A model generated the notes under the pieces. It saw only the letters and a program-made list of their open reading frames with translations, did not search any database and was not told the DNA's origin. Positions 15,078-24,110 of a stretch of 62,848 bases of DNA are shown in pieces. The position numbers were made by a program, and so were the translations under genes. Location of the stretch: NCBI RefSeq assembly GCF_029968015.1, contig NZ_JASCIS010000048.1, positions 1-62,848 on the forward strand, given 5' to 3'. Source of the DNA: Streptomyces luteolus. Its GTDB lineage: Bacteria; Actinomycetota; Actinomycetes; Streptomycetales; Streptomycetaceae. Each line of letters starts with the position of its first letter. Position 1 is the stretch's first letter.

Positions 15078-18000
15078 CTAACGCTCCTGGTTGTAGTTGC
15101 CACCAGGACCACTGTGTTCATTTCCAGTGGCCTGGCCGTTCGAGTCGTCGCTGCCCGCGTCACGTCCCCGCTGGATGCCGCGGCGCAGGTTGCTCAGCCT
15201 GCCACGCACGTCCTCGGGGGCGCGGGAGACCTGGGGTCCGCCCTGCGGGGTCTGCTCCGCCGTGCCCTCGACCAGGTTGGCCTTCGGGACCCGGCGCGGC
15301 AGCCCCGACGAGGTGACGCCGCCGGCCCTGGGCTGCCGGAGCTGCTCGGCGCGCTGCCAGCGCTCGTCGTTGGCGGAACGCCAATCGTCGTCGCCGGCAC
15401 CGCTGCCGTCCGCTCCTGCGGGTGCGTTCTCCGCCTGCGGCGAAGGGGCAGTGGTGTCCTGGACCGGCCCCGGCGTCCACACGTCGCCCGTCGCGTTCCG
15501 GTGGCCGTTGCTCGCGGGCGTGCTGCCGCGGCGCGGCAGGCCCGCGTCGGTCAGCTCGTGCGCGGAGGAAGGGGCAGGTCCCTGACGGTCGAAGCCTACG
15601 CGCTCAGGGTCCGCTTGAGGAGCGCTGGGACCAGATTCCGGTTCCGGCTCGTAGCTGTTCCCGAAGGCGTCCGTCGCGGGGCCCTGCTGCTGCCAACCGC
15701 CCTGCTGAGGTTGGCCGTTGTAGTTGGCGTATGCGTCCTGGGCGGTGTTCTGCGGGGTGCCCTGGCCGTCGAAGCCGGATTCCGGGTACGCGGATTCCGG
15801 ATAGCCGTCGTAGCCGCCGCCCTGGGCCGCGTAGCCCTGCTCGTAGCCGCCCTGCTCGTAGCCGTCCTGCCGCGCGTACGGGTCCTGCTGCTCGTAGCCC
15901 TGCTCGTAGCCGCTCTGGTGCTCGTACGCGGCCTGCTGGTCGTCGTACGCGCCCTGCTGCTCGTAGGACTGCTCGGGGCGGCCGCCCTGGTCGCCCTGGT
16001 CGTACGGGTGCGGGGAGACCTCGTCGCGGTAGAGCGGGCGCTCGCCCTGGGAGTCGAGCGCGGCTCGGCGCTCCTCGCGGTGCAGGGAGCGGCCCACCGG
16101 GTCGAGCGAGGCGTTGCCCTCGTCGTAGCGGCTGTCGTCGAAGCCGAGCTCGGCGGCCGTGCGCAGCGGCGGGGCCTCGTACGCGGGCGCCTGCTGCTGC
16201 TCGGGCACGATCCGGGAGACCGTGAACTCGCTCTCCGGCAGGTCGGAGCCACCGCCACCGTGGGTGATGGCGTCCGGGAGCATGACGAGCGAGGTCGTGC
16301 CCGCCTGCTCGCCGGAGGGGCGCAGCTGGACGCGGATGCCGTGCCGGTCGGAGAGCCGGCCGACCACGAACAGGCCCATGCGCTGGGAGATCGCGGCGTC
16401 CACGGTCGGCGGGTTGGCCAGCTTGTGGTTGATGTCCGCGAAGTCCTCGGCGGTGAGGCCGATGCCCTTGTCGTGGATCTCGATCATGACGCGACCGTCG
16501 GGGAGACGGGTGGCGGTCACCCGGACCTTGGTCTGCGGCGACGAGAACGTCGTCGCGTTCTCCAGGAGCTCGGCGAGCAGGTGCACGAGGTCGGTCACGG
16601 CACGGCCGTGGATCTCTGCCTCGGGGACGCCGGACAGCTCGATGCGCTCGTACTGCTCCACCTCGGAGGAGGCGGCGCGGAGCACGTCGACCAGCGGGAC
16701 CGGCTGGTCCCAGCGGCGGCCGGGCTCCTCGCCGGCGAGCACCAGGAGGTTCTCGCCGTTGCGGCGCATACGGGTCGCGAGGTGGTCCAGGCGGAAGAGG
16801 TTCTCCAGCTGGTCCGGGTCGGCCTCGTTGTTCTCCAGGTCGGTGATCAGGGTCAACTGGCCCTCGATCAGCGACTGGTTGCGGCGCGACAGGTTGGTGA
16901 AGATCGCGTTGACGTTGCCCCGGAGCAGGGCCTGCTCGGCGGCGAGCCGGACGGCCTCGCGGTGCACCTGGTCGAAGGCGCGGGCGACCTCGCCGATCTC
17001 GTCCTGCGTGTTGATCGGGATGGGCTGGACGCGGGTGTCGACCCGGCCCGGCTCGGTGCGGGAGAGCTGGTCGACCAGCATCGGCAGGCGCTGCTCGGCG
17101 ATACCGAAGGCGGCGGTGCGCAGGCGACGCATGCTGTTGCTCATCTGGCGGGCCATGAGGCCGGCGACGATGAACGCGGCGAGCACGGCGGCGAGCACGA
17201 TGGCGCCGTTGATGTAGGCGTCCCGCTCGGCGTCGTCGGCGATCGTGGCGGACTCGGCGACCGCCTTGTCGATCAGCTGGGTCTCGATCTCGCGGTAGCC
17301 GTCGAACTTGGCGGTGGTGACGGCGAACCAGGCCTCGGGCGTGACGCCCTGCGCGCGCAGCGTCGACGGCTTCGCACCGCTGCCGATCAGTTTGATCATC
17401 TTCTCGGGCGAGGGCGGCGGGGTGAACTCCTGGCCGTTCGCGCGGGCTTCCTTCGCGGCGGCGGCGAGCTTCTTCTTGCCCTCGTCCTGCTTGCCGCGCA
17501 GTACGGACTTGAGGTCCTCGTAGTCCTGCTCGGTACCGGCGGAGACGTACTCGCCGATGGCGATGTTCTCCAGGTACGCGTACGAGCTGAACGCCGTGGA
17601 CTGCGCTTCCAGCGTCGCGCGCTCGGAGCTCGGGCGGACGATCAGGTGGGTGCCGATGGAGCGCTGCAGGGAGACGGCGGCCTTGGCGAGCGAGACGGCG
17701 TAGACGGTACGGCCGTAGCTGGTGATGTTGCCGGTGCCGAGGCCGAGCTCGTTGGCGAACTCCATCAGGGAGTGCTGGACGGTGACGTAACCCTCTTCGG
17801 TCTTCACCGGGTCCATGGCGCGGGTGTAGGCCGACTTGCGCAGGTCCGTCAGCTTGGACTCGTTCTCCTTGAAGAGCGCGAGGCGCCGCTCAAGGCCCTG
17901 CTTCTCCGGCATGTCCGCGACGGCCTCGTCGAAGGCGGCCTTCGCGGCGTCCGTGGCGTCGCGGGCCTTGTCGACGGTGCCGTTGGTGCCCTTGCCGCTC

Positions 18001-18374
18001 AGCAGCGGGGCGGCGGACAGGTCGCGTTCGTTCAGCAGCGCCTGGCCGTAGTTCTCGGCGGCGCGCACGATGAGCGCGGTCTTCTCCGCGTCCTCGGCCT
18101 CGCTCCACGTGTCAATGGAGCCCTTGACCTGAAGAGTGCCCATCACGATGGCGACGAGCACGGGTATGAGGAGAATCGCGTTCAGACGTGTGGGTACACG
18201 CCAGTTGCGGGGCGAGAACTTGCTGCCGCTGCCGCTGCCGCTGCCGGTGGGCGCCGCGTCGGCCCCCGGCACCGGCACCGGCACCGGCGCCGGCGCGGGT
18301 GCTACAGCTCCGCGCGACGGCGGGGTGAAGTTGCCCCGCTCCTGCGGCTCGGGGCTGTTCTTGCTTCGCCTCAC
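15078..18374 (-). CDS. cvnA: Conservon sensor kinase-like protein CvnA (NIT domain), first conservon
   Basis: 1098 residues. A basic, Pro/Ala-rich N-terminus is followed by TM1 (about 62-82), a large extracytoplasmic nitrate/nitrite-sensing-type helical domain (about 85-380), TM2 (about 385-405), a HAMP-like linker, then RLDHLATRMRRN and an HATPase domain (N-box LLENATTFSS near 605, IHDKGIGL, GLFVVGRLSDRHG). No response regulator is encoded nearby. The last about 390 residues are disordered with Tyr/Gln/Gly repeats such as SYEQQ, GYEQG and DPYARQ. CvnA anchors the conservon complex and probably senses an external or membrane cue. GTG start; the following cvnB is coupled. Confidence 0.93.
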   Translation of the reverse strand: MRRSKNSPEPQERGNFTPPSRGAVAPAPAPVPVPVPGADAAPTGSGSGSGSKFSPRNWRVPTRLNAILLIPVLVAIVMGTLQVKGSIDTWSEAEDAEKTALIVRAAENYGQALLNERDLSAAPLLSGKGTNGTVDKARDATDAAKAAFDEAVADMPEKQGLERRLALFKENESKLTDLRKSAYTRAMDPVKTEEGYVTVQHSLMEFANELGLGTGNITSYGRTVYAVSLAKAAVSLQRSIGTHLIVRPSSERATLEAQSTAFSSYAYLENIAIGEYVSAGTEQDYEDLKSVLRGKQDEGKKKLAAAAKEARANGQEFTPPPSPEKMIKLIGSGAKPSTLRAQGVTPEAWFAVTTAKFDGYREIETQLIDKAVAESATIADDAERDAYINGAIVLAAVLAAFIVAGLMARQMSNSMRRLRTAAFGIAEQRLPMLVDQLSRTEPGRVDTRVQPIPINTQDEIGEVARAFDQVHREAVRLAAEQALLRGNVNAIFTNLSRRNQSLIEGQLTLITDLENNEADPDQLENLFRLDHLATRMRRNGENLLVLAGEEPGRRWDQPVPLVDVLRAASSEVEQYERIELSGVPEAEIHGRAVTDLVHLLAELLENATTFSSPQTKVRVTATRLPDGRVMIEIHDKGIGLTAEDFADINHKLANPPTVDAAISQRMGLFVVGRLSDRHGIRVQLRPSGEQAGTTSLVMLPDAITHGGGGSDLPESEFTVSRIVPEQQQAPAYEAPPLRTAAELGFDDSRYDEGNASLDPVGRSLHREERRAALDSQGERPLYRDEVSPHPYDQGDQGGRPEQSYEQQGAYDDQQAAYEHQSGYEQGYEQQDPYARQDGYEQGGYEQGYAAQGGGYDGYPESAYPESGFDGQGTPQNTAQDAYANYNGQPQQGGWQQQGPATDAFGNSYEPEPESGPSAPQADPERVGFDRQGPAPSSAHELTDAGLPRRGSTPASNGHRNATGDVWTPGPVQDTTAPSPQAENAPAGADGSGAGDDDWRSANDERWQRAEQLRQPRAGGVTSSGLPRRVPKANLVEGTAEQTPQGGPQVSRAPEDVRGRLSNLRRGIQRGRDAGSDDSNGQATGNEHSGPGGNYNQER

Positions 18375-18732
18375 TCGACCAACAACCTCTCGGCGAGGGC
18401 ACCTGCATCGTGCCGCTTCGTCTTCACACCCGTATTGCTACTGGGCAGTTCAGCGAATTTCAGCACGTCAGCGGCGGCTCCTCCAAACAGTGGGGAGAGC
18501 TTGATTTCGGTGACCTGAACCTCAGATAAAACGGGCATAAAGATAAAGCCCCGGCAAAAGGGGGGCACAATATGAGCGCAGCGGTACCGCGTGAATGCGA
18601 GCTGTGTCGACGGCAGCGGAATTCTCTGTCGAAACGTTATGAACACCCGGGCGGGCCGTGTCAAAGGACACAGCCCGCTCCGTCACGCCTACGACAACTT
18701 CCTTGCGCCGTATCCGACTTGAGGCGTAGGCG
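18375..18732. other. Spacer between the two conservons: promoter region and terminator-like repeats
   Basis: No gene is supported. It must hold the promoter of the first conservon (reading leftward) and the end of the second. Inverted repeat ACGCCTACG (18685-18693) / CGTAGGCGT (18725-18733) overlaps the stop of the second cvnD. GCGGGCCGTGTC (18651-18662) faces GACACAGCCCGC (18667-18678) with one mismatch and a 4-nt loop, a likely terminator. The AT content around 18530-18640 is higher than elsewhere. Confidence 0.5.
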
Positions 18733-19320
18733 TTATCGCAGCCGGGCCATGAGGGCGTGCTCGACCAGGGTGATCAGCGCCGATTTGGCGTCCGCGCGGT
18801 GGCGGGCGTCGGTGGTGATGATGGGGGTGTCGGGGCCGATCTGGAGGGCCTCGCGGACCTCGTCGGGCTGGTAGGGCTGGTGTCCGTCGAAGCCGTTGAG
18901 GGCGATGACGAACGGGAGGCCGGAGTTCTCGAAGTAGTCGACGGCGGGGAAGCAGTCCGCCAGGCGGCGGGTGTCGACCAGCACCACCGCCCCGATCGCG
19001 CCGCGCACCAGGTCGTCCCACATGAACCAGAACCGGTCCTGACCGGGCGTACCGAAGAGGTACAGGATCAGGTCCTGGTCGAGGGTGATGCGGCCGAAGT
19101 CCATGGCCACCGTGGTGGTGGTCTTGTCGCCGGTGTGCGTCAGGTCGTCGATGCCTGCCGAGGCCGACGTCATGACGGCCTCCGTGCGCAGCGGGTTGAT
19201 CTCCGAGACGGCGCCGACGAACGTGGTCTTGCCCACGCCGAAGCCGCCCGCCACCACGATCTTCGCGGATGTGGTGGAACGACCCGACGAGACCGGGTCG
19301 TTAGAGCTTGCGAAGTCCAC
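18733..19320 (-). CDS. cvnD: Conservon GTPase CvnD (second conservon)
   Basis: 195 residues, same G motifs as the first cvnD (GGFGVGKTT, FGTPGQDRF, ALNGFDG). Only residues about 7-14 differ (NDPVSSGR against SGGAAR). By eye there are roughly a dozen base differences in about 540 bp, several silent, far fewer than in the flanking cvnA and cvnB genes. That points to recent gene conversion or selection for identity. It overlaps cvnC by 20 bp and ends the second conservon operon. Confidence 0.93.
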   Translation of the reverse strand: MDFASSNDPVSSGRSTTSAKIVVAGGFGVGKTTFVGAVSEINPLRTEAVMTSASAGIDDLTHTGDKTTTTVAMDFGRITLDQDLILYLFGTPGQDRFWFMWDDLVRGAIGAVVLVDTRRLADCFPAVDYFENSGLPFVIALNGFDGHQPYQPDEVREALQIGPDTPIITTDARHRADAKSALITLVEHALMARLR

Positions 19321-19705
19321 TGAGCACCCTTTCGAGCAGTGTCACATCTGGCTGTCCGCCGGCGTTCTCGTCGCCGCCGGGCTGGTGGATGGCCACGAGT
19401 CCCGCCTCGGCGAGGTCCGCGACCAGGATCCGCGCCACCCCGAGTGGCATACCCAGGAGCGCGGACACCTCAGCCACCGACTTCACCTCACGGCAGAGGT
19501 GGCAGATCCGCTGGTGCTCGGGGAGCAGCCCCATCAGCTGGGCCGGGTCGGCCGTCGTGCTCACCAGCGCCTCGATGGCGAGCTGGTAGCGCGGCCGGGT
19601 CCGGCCACCGGTCATCGCGTACGGACGCACCAGTGGCTGGTCGCCCTCAGGCCCGTACGCGGAATGAGCTCCGTACGGGTCGTGAGCGGCGGTGGGCGGG
19701 GTCAT
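19301..19705 (-). CDS. cvnC: Conservon protein CvnC (DUF742), second conservon
   Basis: 134 residues from ATG 19705, which has CCGGAGGATCC directly upstream; longer readings lack a ribosome-binding site. The N-terminus is short (about 35 residues) compared with the first copy's 100-residue Gln/Pro extension. The DUF742 core is LVRPYAMTGGRTRPRYQLAI, HQRICHLCREVKSVAEVSA and LGVARILVADLAEAGLV. The last about 100 bp are identical to the first cvnC, continuous with the identical cvnD tract. Confidence 0.93.
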   Translation of the reverse strand: MTPPTAAHDPYGAHSAYGPEGDQPLVRPYAMTGGRTRPRYQLAIEALVSTTADPAQLMGLLPEHQRICHLCREVKSVAEVSALLGMPLGVARILVADLAEAGLVAIHQPGGDENAGGQPDVTLLERVLSGLRKL

Positions 19706-19796
19706 GGATCCTCCGGGCTGGACAGCAAGTGGTCGGCTAGCCGTCTTCAAGTGGGCCGGTGGGGGACGGGCCGGACGGGTGGGCGGGGTGCGGTGC

Positions 19797-19858
19797 GCGC
19801 TCCTGGCTGGTGCGCTCCTGGCTGATGCGCACCTGACTGGTGCAGGCTCCTGGCTAGT
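19797..19858 (-). repeat. 15-bp tandem repeat between cvnB and cvnC of the second conservon
   Basis: Plus-strand units GCGCTCCTGGCTGGT (19797-19811), GCGCTCCTGGCTGAT (19812-19826), GCGCACCTGACTGGT (19827-19841), and a degenerate fourth unit (19842-19858) that contains the cvnB stop codon. Most units carry an AGGAG-like sequence on the coding strand, about 100-150 nt before cvnC. Confidence 0.75.
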
Positions 19859-20273
19859 GCAGCAGGCTCCCCTGGAGCTCGGCGCGCAGATCCGGGGTGA
19901 GCACGCTGCCCGCCCGGTCGACGAGCAGGGCCATCTCGTATCCGACGAGGCCGATGTCGCACTCGGGGTGCGCCAGTACGGCCAGCGAGGAGCCGTCGGA
20001 GACGGACATGATGAAGAGGAAGCCGCGCTCCATCTCCACCACGGTCTGGTTGACCGGGCCGCCCTCGAAGATGCGGGACGCGCCCGCCGTGAGGGAGGTC
20101 AGGCCGGAGGCGACCGCCGCCAGCTGGTCGGCGCGGTCACGCGGGAAACCTTCGGACATCGCGAGCAGCAGACCGTCGGCCGACACCACCACCGTGTGGG
20201 ACACCCCTGGGGTGTTGTCCACGAAGTTGGTGATCAACCAGTTCAGATTCTGCGCCGCCTGGCTCGGACTCAA
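19854..20273 (-). CDS. cvnB: Conservon roadblock/LC7 protein CvnB, second conservon
   Basis: 139 residues, closely similar to the first CvnB (LNWLITNFVDNTPGVSHTVV, SADGLLLAMSEGFPRD, FLFIMSVSDGSSLAVL). The start is TTG 20273, directly abutting the cvnA stop at 20274, with AGGAGCG a few bases upstream, the same arrangement as the GTG of the first copy. Expected to regulate CvnD nucleotide state, as MglB does for MglA. Confidence 0.92.
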   Translation of the reverse strand: MSPSQAAQNLNWLITNFVDNTPGVSHTVVVSADGLLLAMSEGFPRDRADQLAAVASGLTSLTAGASRIFEGGPVNQTVVEMERGFLFIMSVSDGSSLAVLAHPECDIGLVGYEMALLVDRAGSVLTPDLRAELQGSLLH

Positions 20274-23200
20274 CTAACGCTCCTGCTGGTGAGAGGGGCT
20301 GCGGAAACCGCCGGTCTGGCCGGTGCCGGCCTCGCGGCCCTGCTGGATGCCGCGGCGGAGGTTAGTCAGCCGGCCGCGCACTTCGTCGGGCGAGCGCGAC
20401 ACCTGCGGGCCGCCCTGCTGTTGTTGCTGCTGCTGTGCCGTACCGGCCACGAGGTTCGCCCGCGGCACGCGGCGCGGCAGGCCGGAGGTGGTGACCCCGC
20501 CCGCCGAAGGCTGCTTGACGCGCTCGGCCTGACGGACCAGCTCGTCGTTGGGGGACTGGCGCCAGTTGGCGGGCGCACCCGGAGGCGCGGGCGGCATCGG
20601 CGGGGCCTGCGGCTCGGGGGGCAGGCCCGGAGCGGCGGGACGGCCACCGTTCTGCGGCGGCTCCTGCGCGGCCTGGTGAGCCTGGGCCTGCTGGGCCTGC
20701 TGGGCCTGCTGGGCCTGTGCCTGCTGTGCCTGGGCCTGCTGCTGGCGCTCCTGCTGCTGCCCGTGGAACCAGTTGGTCTCCAGGGTGTCGTACAGCGGCG
20801 TACGACCGTAGCCCGGAGGCAGTTCGACCGGGCCCGTCAGCTCGTCGGGGCGCTCCTGCTGGGGCTGCTGCGGCTGTTGGGGCTGCTGCGGGGCCGGGTG
20901 CTGCTGCGGCGGGCGCGGTGCCTGGTGCTCGCCGGTGTCCCGGGCGCCGTTGCGCGCACCGCCGCCGAGCGGTGCCTGCGGCAGCTCGGGACGCGCGAAC
21001 TGGCCGGTGGAACCGGGGCCGCCCGCGCGGTGCGCGTCCGGTCCCGGCTGCTGCGGTACGGAGTACGGGCCGGTGGCGTCGGGACGCGGGGCGTCGAAGT
21101 CGGGGCGGGCGAACTCGGCGGTGGAGCCCGGTCCTTGACGGTCGCCCTGCTGGTCGTCGGGCTCGATCCGGGCGAGCTGCGCGGTGGAGTCGACGGGCGG
21201 CGCCGAGTCGTGCTGCTCGCGCGCGGCGTCGACGGAGGGGCGCGGGTCCTGCTTGGCGCCCCAGGAGCTGGTCTGCGGCTGCGGGTTGCCGCCGGGCAGC
21301 TCGGCCCGCGGTCCACCGCGCGGCGGCAGCTGCGGCCGGTCGGCCTCGGGACGGCCCTGCCCCTGATCCCCCCGCTGCCGCGGCGGTACGGGAGCACCAC
21401 CGGCGGGACCGGAAGGCTGAGCGCCACCGGCGGGACCGGAAGGCTGAGCGCCACCGGCGGGACCGGAAGGCTGGGCACCACCGGCGGCACCGGAAGGCTG
21501 AGCGGCACGCGGTCCGCCGAAGACGTCGGAACGCTGACCGCCGTTGAGCGCGTCACCCACACCGGGTCGGCCCTGCGGGTCGGCCGGACGGTCCTGCGGC
21601 GCACCGGCACCGGGACGCGACGGCAGCCCGCCGGACACCTGCGGAGCACGCGGCGCACCACCCTGCGGCTGCCCGGCACCCGGGCCCTGACCGGCGCCGG
21701 GGCCGGGGCCCTGGCCCTGGCCCAGGCCCTGACCCTGACCGGCACCCGGCCGCCCCTGGTCCTGCCCCGGACCGTTGCCCCGGCTGGGCAACGCGGCGCG
21801 CGGACTCGACCCGGCCATCAGGCCGCCCTGTCCGTGTCCGGTCCCCGGCGTGGCACCGAGGCGGCCACCGGCTGCACCGCCCTGTCCGCCACGGCGCGCG
21901 GCGGCGACACCCGCGGCGGCCTGGGCCGCGGCGGGACCGCCGGACGGCGCGGGCGCACCGGCCTTGCTCGGCACCTTCTTGCCGCCCTGGGCGACATCGA
22001 CGGGCAGCATGACGAGCGCCGTCGTACCACCGGAGTCGGAGGGGCGGAGCTGGATGCGGATGCCGTGGCGCTGCGAGAGGCGGCCGACCACGAACAGACC
22101 CATGCGGCGGGAGACCGAGACGTCCACGGTGGGCGGCGAGGCGAGCCGCTCGTTGATCGCGGCGAGGTCCTCGGGGGAGAGGCCGATGCCGGTGTCGTGG
22201 ATCTCGATCAGCACACGGCCGTCGGGCAGCGCGTGACCGGTGACCTTGACCTTGGTCTGCGGCGAGGAGAACGAGGTGGCGTTCTCAAGGAGCTCGGCGA
22301 GCAGGTGCACGAGGTCGTTGACGACGCGGCCCGCGACCTCGGTGGTCGGCACGGCGGCCAGCTCGATCCGCTCGTACTGCTCCACCTCGGACGCGGCGGC
22401 GCGGAGCACGTCGACCAGCGGGACCGGGCGGGTCCAGCGACGGCCCGGCTCCTCACCGGCGAGGACGAGGAGGTTCTCACCGTTACGACGCATGCGGGTC
22501 GCGAGGTGGTCGAGCTTGAAGAGGGAGGAGAGCTGATCGGGATCGGCCTCGCGGGACTCCAGCTCGGAGATCAGGGACAGCTGACGCTGGATGAGGCCCT
22601 GGGAACGGCGCGAGAGGTTCGTGAACATCGCGTTGACGTTGCCCCGGAGCAGGGCCTGCTCGGCGGCGAGGCGGACGGCCTCGCGGTGCACGTCGTCGAA
22701 GGCGGTGGCCACCTGGCCGATCTCGTCCCGGGAGTGCACACCGACGGACTCGACGGAGGTGTCGACGTCCTGCGGGTCCGACTCGGAGAGCTGCTTGACC
22801 AGGTCGGGCAGGCGGTCCTGGGCGACCTTGGTCGCGGTGTCCTGAAGGCGCCGCAGCGAGCGGATCATGGACCGCGCCACGACGAACGCGCCGACCAGCG
22901 AGACGCCGAGGACGAGCAGGATCAGCGCACCGTTGATGATGGCCTCGCGCTGCGACTCGTCGCGCAGGTTGCGGGCCTCCTGCTCCATGTCGCTCAGCAG
23001 CGTCCGCTCGATCAGCGCCATCTGCCGCAGCTTGGTGGTGGCGGCGTCGTTCCAGTCGGTGTACGAGCGCTTCTCGCGGTTCTTCAGGCCGCTCGGGCTC
23101 TCCAGGACGCGGGCCGCGTAGTCGTTGGCGTCCTTGATCACGGCGTTGGAGTCGTCGAGCGGCTTCATCAGCTCGGCCGCGTTGCCGCCGGTGCCCTCGT

Positions 23201-24110
23201 ACGAGCGCTGGAAGCTGTCGAGCTCGGCCTCCTCGTTGCGCAGGGCGGAGAGCGCGTAGAGGCGGTCGTTCTCGGAGAGCTTGCCGAAGTCGGTCTTGTT
23301 CGGCGGGAGCGCGGCGGAGATCACGGCGCGCTGGATCGACGCGTACTCCTTGGCGGACGAGAAGGCCGCGAGGGTACGGGTGCGCTGGATCATCTCCGGG
23401 TTGCTGGTGGCGAGCGCCATGTCCCGGGAGAGGCCGAGCAGCTGCTCGATCAGCTGGTTGTAGCTGGAGACGGTCTGCGCGGTCGGCAGGCCCTCCTTGT
23501 ACGCGTCACGGCGGACGTCCTTGAGGACACGCAGCTGCGTGGAGATCTGCACGACGTTCTGGCGGATGCTGTCGATCGCCTGGTCGCCGCGGGCGTCGTC
23601 GATGTCCGAGGTGCCGTGCAGGAACGAGTCGCGAGCGCGGTCGGTCTTGCTGCGGGCGCCCTTGACGGCGAAGTCCGAGGCCTTGGCGCCGTGTGCGAGG
23701 GGGCCCGCCGACTGGTCGCGCTCGTCCTGGAGCGCGGCGGCCAGCTCGGTGGCCTGCTTCGTCATGTCGGTGAGCAGCCTCATCCGGTCCAGCTGCTCCA
23801 TCTCGTCGACGGAGTCGCTGATGCGGATGGCGCCGAGCGAGGTCGCGGCGACCACGGGGAGCGCGAGCAGGGAGACGAGGCGCGTCGAGATGCGCCAGTT
23901 GCGCAGGGCTATTCGCGAGCCGGCCGAGGAGGGCTTCTTCGGACTCGCGGGGGCCGGGCCGCCACTGGACACACCGGTGCCCTTGCCGCGGCCGCCGCCG
24001 CCGGAGCCCGCGGCGTCGGGGGTTGAGGAGTTGCCGGGCACGGGGCCAGTCCCGCCGCGCAGCTCCGGCTCCGCCGCAGCGCTGCCTTCCCTCTTGAAAC
24101 GTCCCTGCAC
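20274..24110 (-). CDS. cvnA: Conservon sensor kinase-like protein CvnA (NIT domain), second conservon
   Basis: 1278 residues from GTG 24110 (MQGRFKREGS), a start seen in other CvnA proteins; upstream residues look non-coding. TM1 about 73-93, sensor domain about 95-385, TM2 about 389-410, HAMP-like linker, LDHLATRMRRN, then HATPase (LLENATSFSS near 605, IHDTGIGL, GLFVVGRLSQRHG). The tail of about 575 residues is Pro/Gly/Gln-rich, with four near-identical 9-residue AQPSGPAGG repeats and a Gln-Ala run, ending in a conserved segment shared with the other CvnA (GGVTTSGLPRRVPRANLV, VRGRLTNLRRGIQQGR). First gene of a four-gene operon. Confidence 0.92.
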   Translation of the reverse strand: MQGRFKREGSAAAEPELRGGTGPVPGNSSTPDAAGSGGGGRGKGTGVSSGGPAPASPKKPSSAGSRIALRNWRISTRLVSLLALPVVAATSLGAIRISDSVDEMEQLDRMRLLTDMTKQATELAAALQDERDQSAGPLAHGAKASDFAVKGARSKTDRARDSFLHGTSDIDDARGDQAIDSIRQNVVQISTQLRVLKDVRRDAYKEGLPTAQTVSSYNQLIEQLLGLSRDMALATSNPEMIQRTRTLAAFSSAKEYASIQRAVISAALPPNKTDFGKLSENDRLYALSALRNEEAELDSFQRSYEGTGGNAAELMKPLDDSNAVIKDANDYAARVLESPSGLKNREKRSYTDWNDAATTKLRQMALIERTLLSDMEQEARNLRDESQREAIINGALILLVLGVSLVGAFVVARSMIRSLRRLQDTATKVAQDRLPDLVKQLSESDPQDVDTSVESVGVHSRDEIGQVATAFDDVHREAVRLAAEQALLRGNVNAMFTNLSRRSQGLIQRQLSLISELESREADPDQLSSLFKLDHLATRMRRNGENLLVLAGEEPGRRWTRPVPLVDVLRAAASEVEQYERIELAAVPTTEVAGRVVNDLVHLLAELLENATSFSSPQTKVKVTGHALPDGRVLIEIHDTGIGLSPEDLAAINERLASPPTVDVSVSRRMGLFVVGRLSQRHGIRIQLRPSDSGGTTALVMLPVDVAQGGKKVPSKAGAPAPSGGPAAAQAAAGVAAARRGGQGGAAGGRLGATPGTGHGQGGLMAGSSPRAALPSRGNGPGQDQGRPGAGQGQGLGQGQGPGPGAGQGPGAGQPQGGAPRAPQVSGGLPSRPGAGAPQDRPADPQGRPGVGDALNGGQRSDVFGGPRAAQPSGAAGGAQPSGPAGGAQPSGPAGGAQPSGPAGGAPVPPRQRGDQGQGRPEADRPQLPPRGGPRAELPGGNPQPQTSSWGAKQDPRPSVDAAREQHDSAPPVDSTAQLARIEPDDQQGDRQGPGSTAEFARPDFDAPRPDATGPYSVPQQPGPDAHRAGGPGSTGQFARPELPQAPLGGGARNGARDTGEHQAPRPPQQHPAPQQPQQPQQPQQERPDELTGPVELPPGYGRTPLYDTLETNWFHGQQQERQQQAQAQQAQAQQAQQAQQAQAHQAAQEPPQNGGRPAAPGLPPEPQAPPMPPAPPGAPANWRQSPNDELVRQAERVKQPSAGGVTTSGLPRRVPRANLVAGTAQQQQQQQGGPQVSRSPDEVRGRLTNLRRGIQQGREAGTGQTGGFRSPSHQQER
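21400..21507 (-). repeat. 27-bp in-frame tandem repeat in cvnA (second conservon)
   Basis: Four copies at 21400-21426, 21427-21453, 21454-21480 and 21481-21507; the first two are identical and the others differ by a few bases. They encode repeats of AQPSGPAGG in the disordered tail. Confidence 0.9.

Noticed and set aside
14994..18518. 1174-codon open frame on the plus strand opposite cvnA1, and a 1444-codon frame opposite cvnA2 (19692-24026)
   Set aside because: Shadows of third-position GC bias: low-complexity Arg/Val/Leu/Gly translation, no domains, fully antisense to genes with clear motifs.
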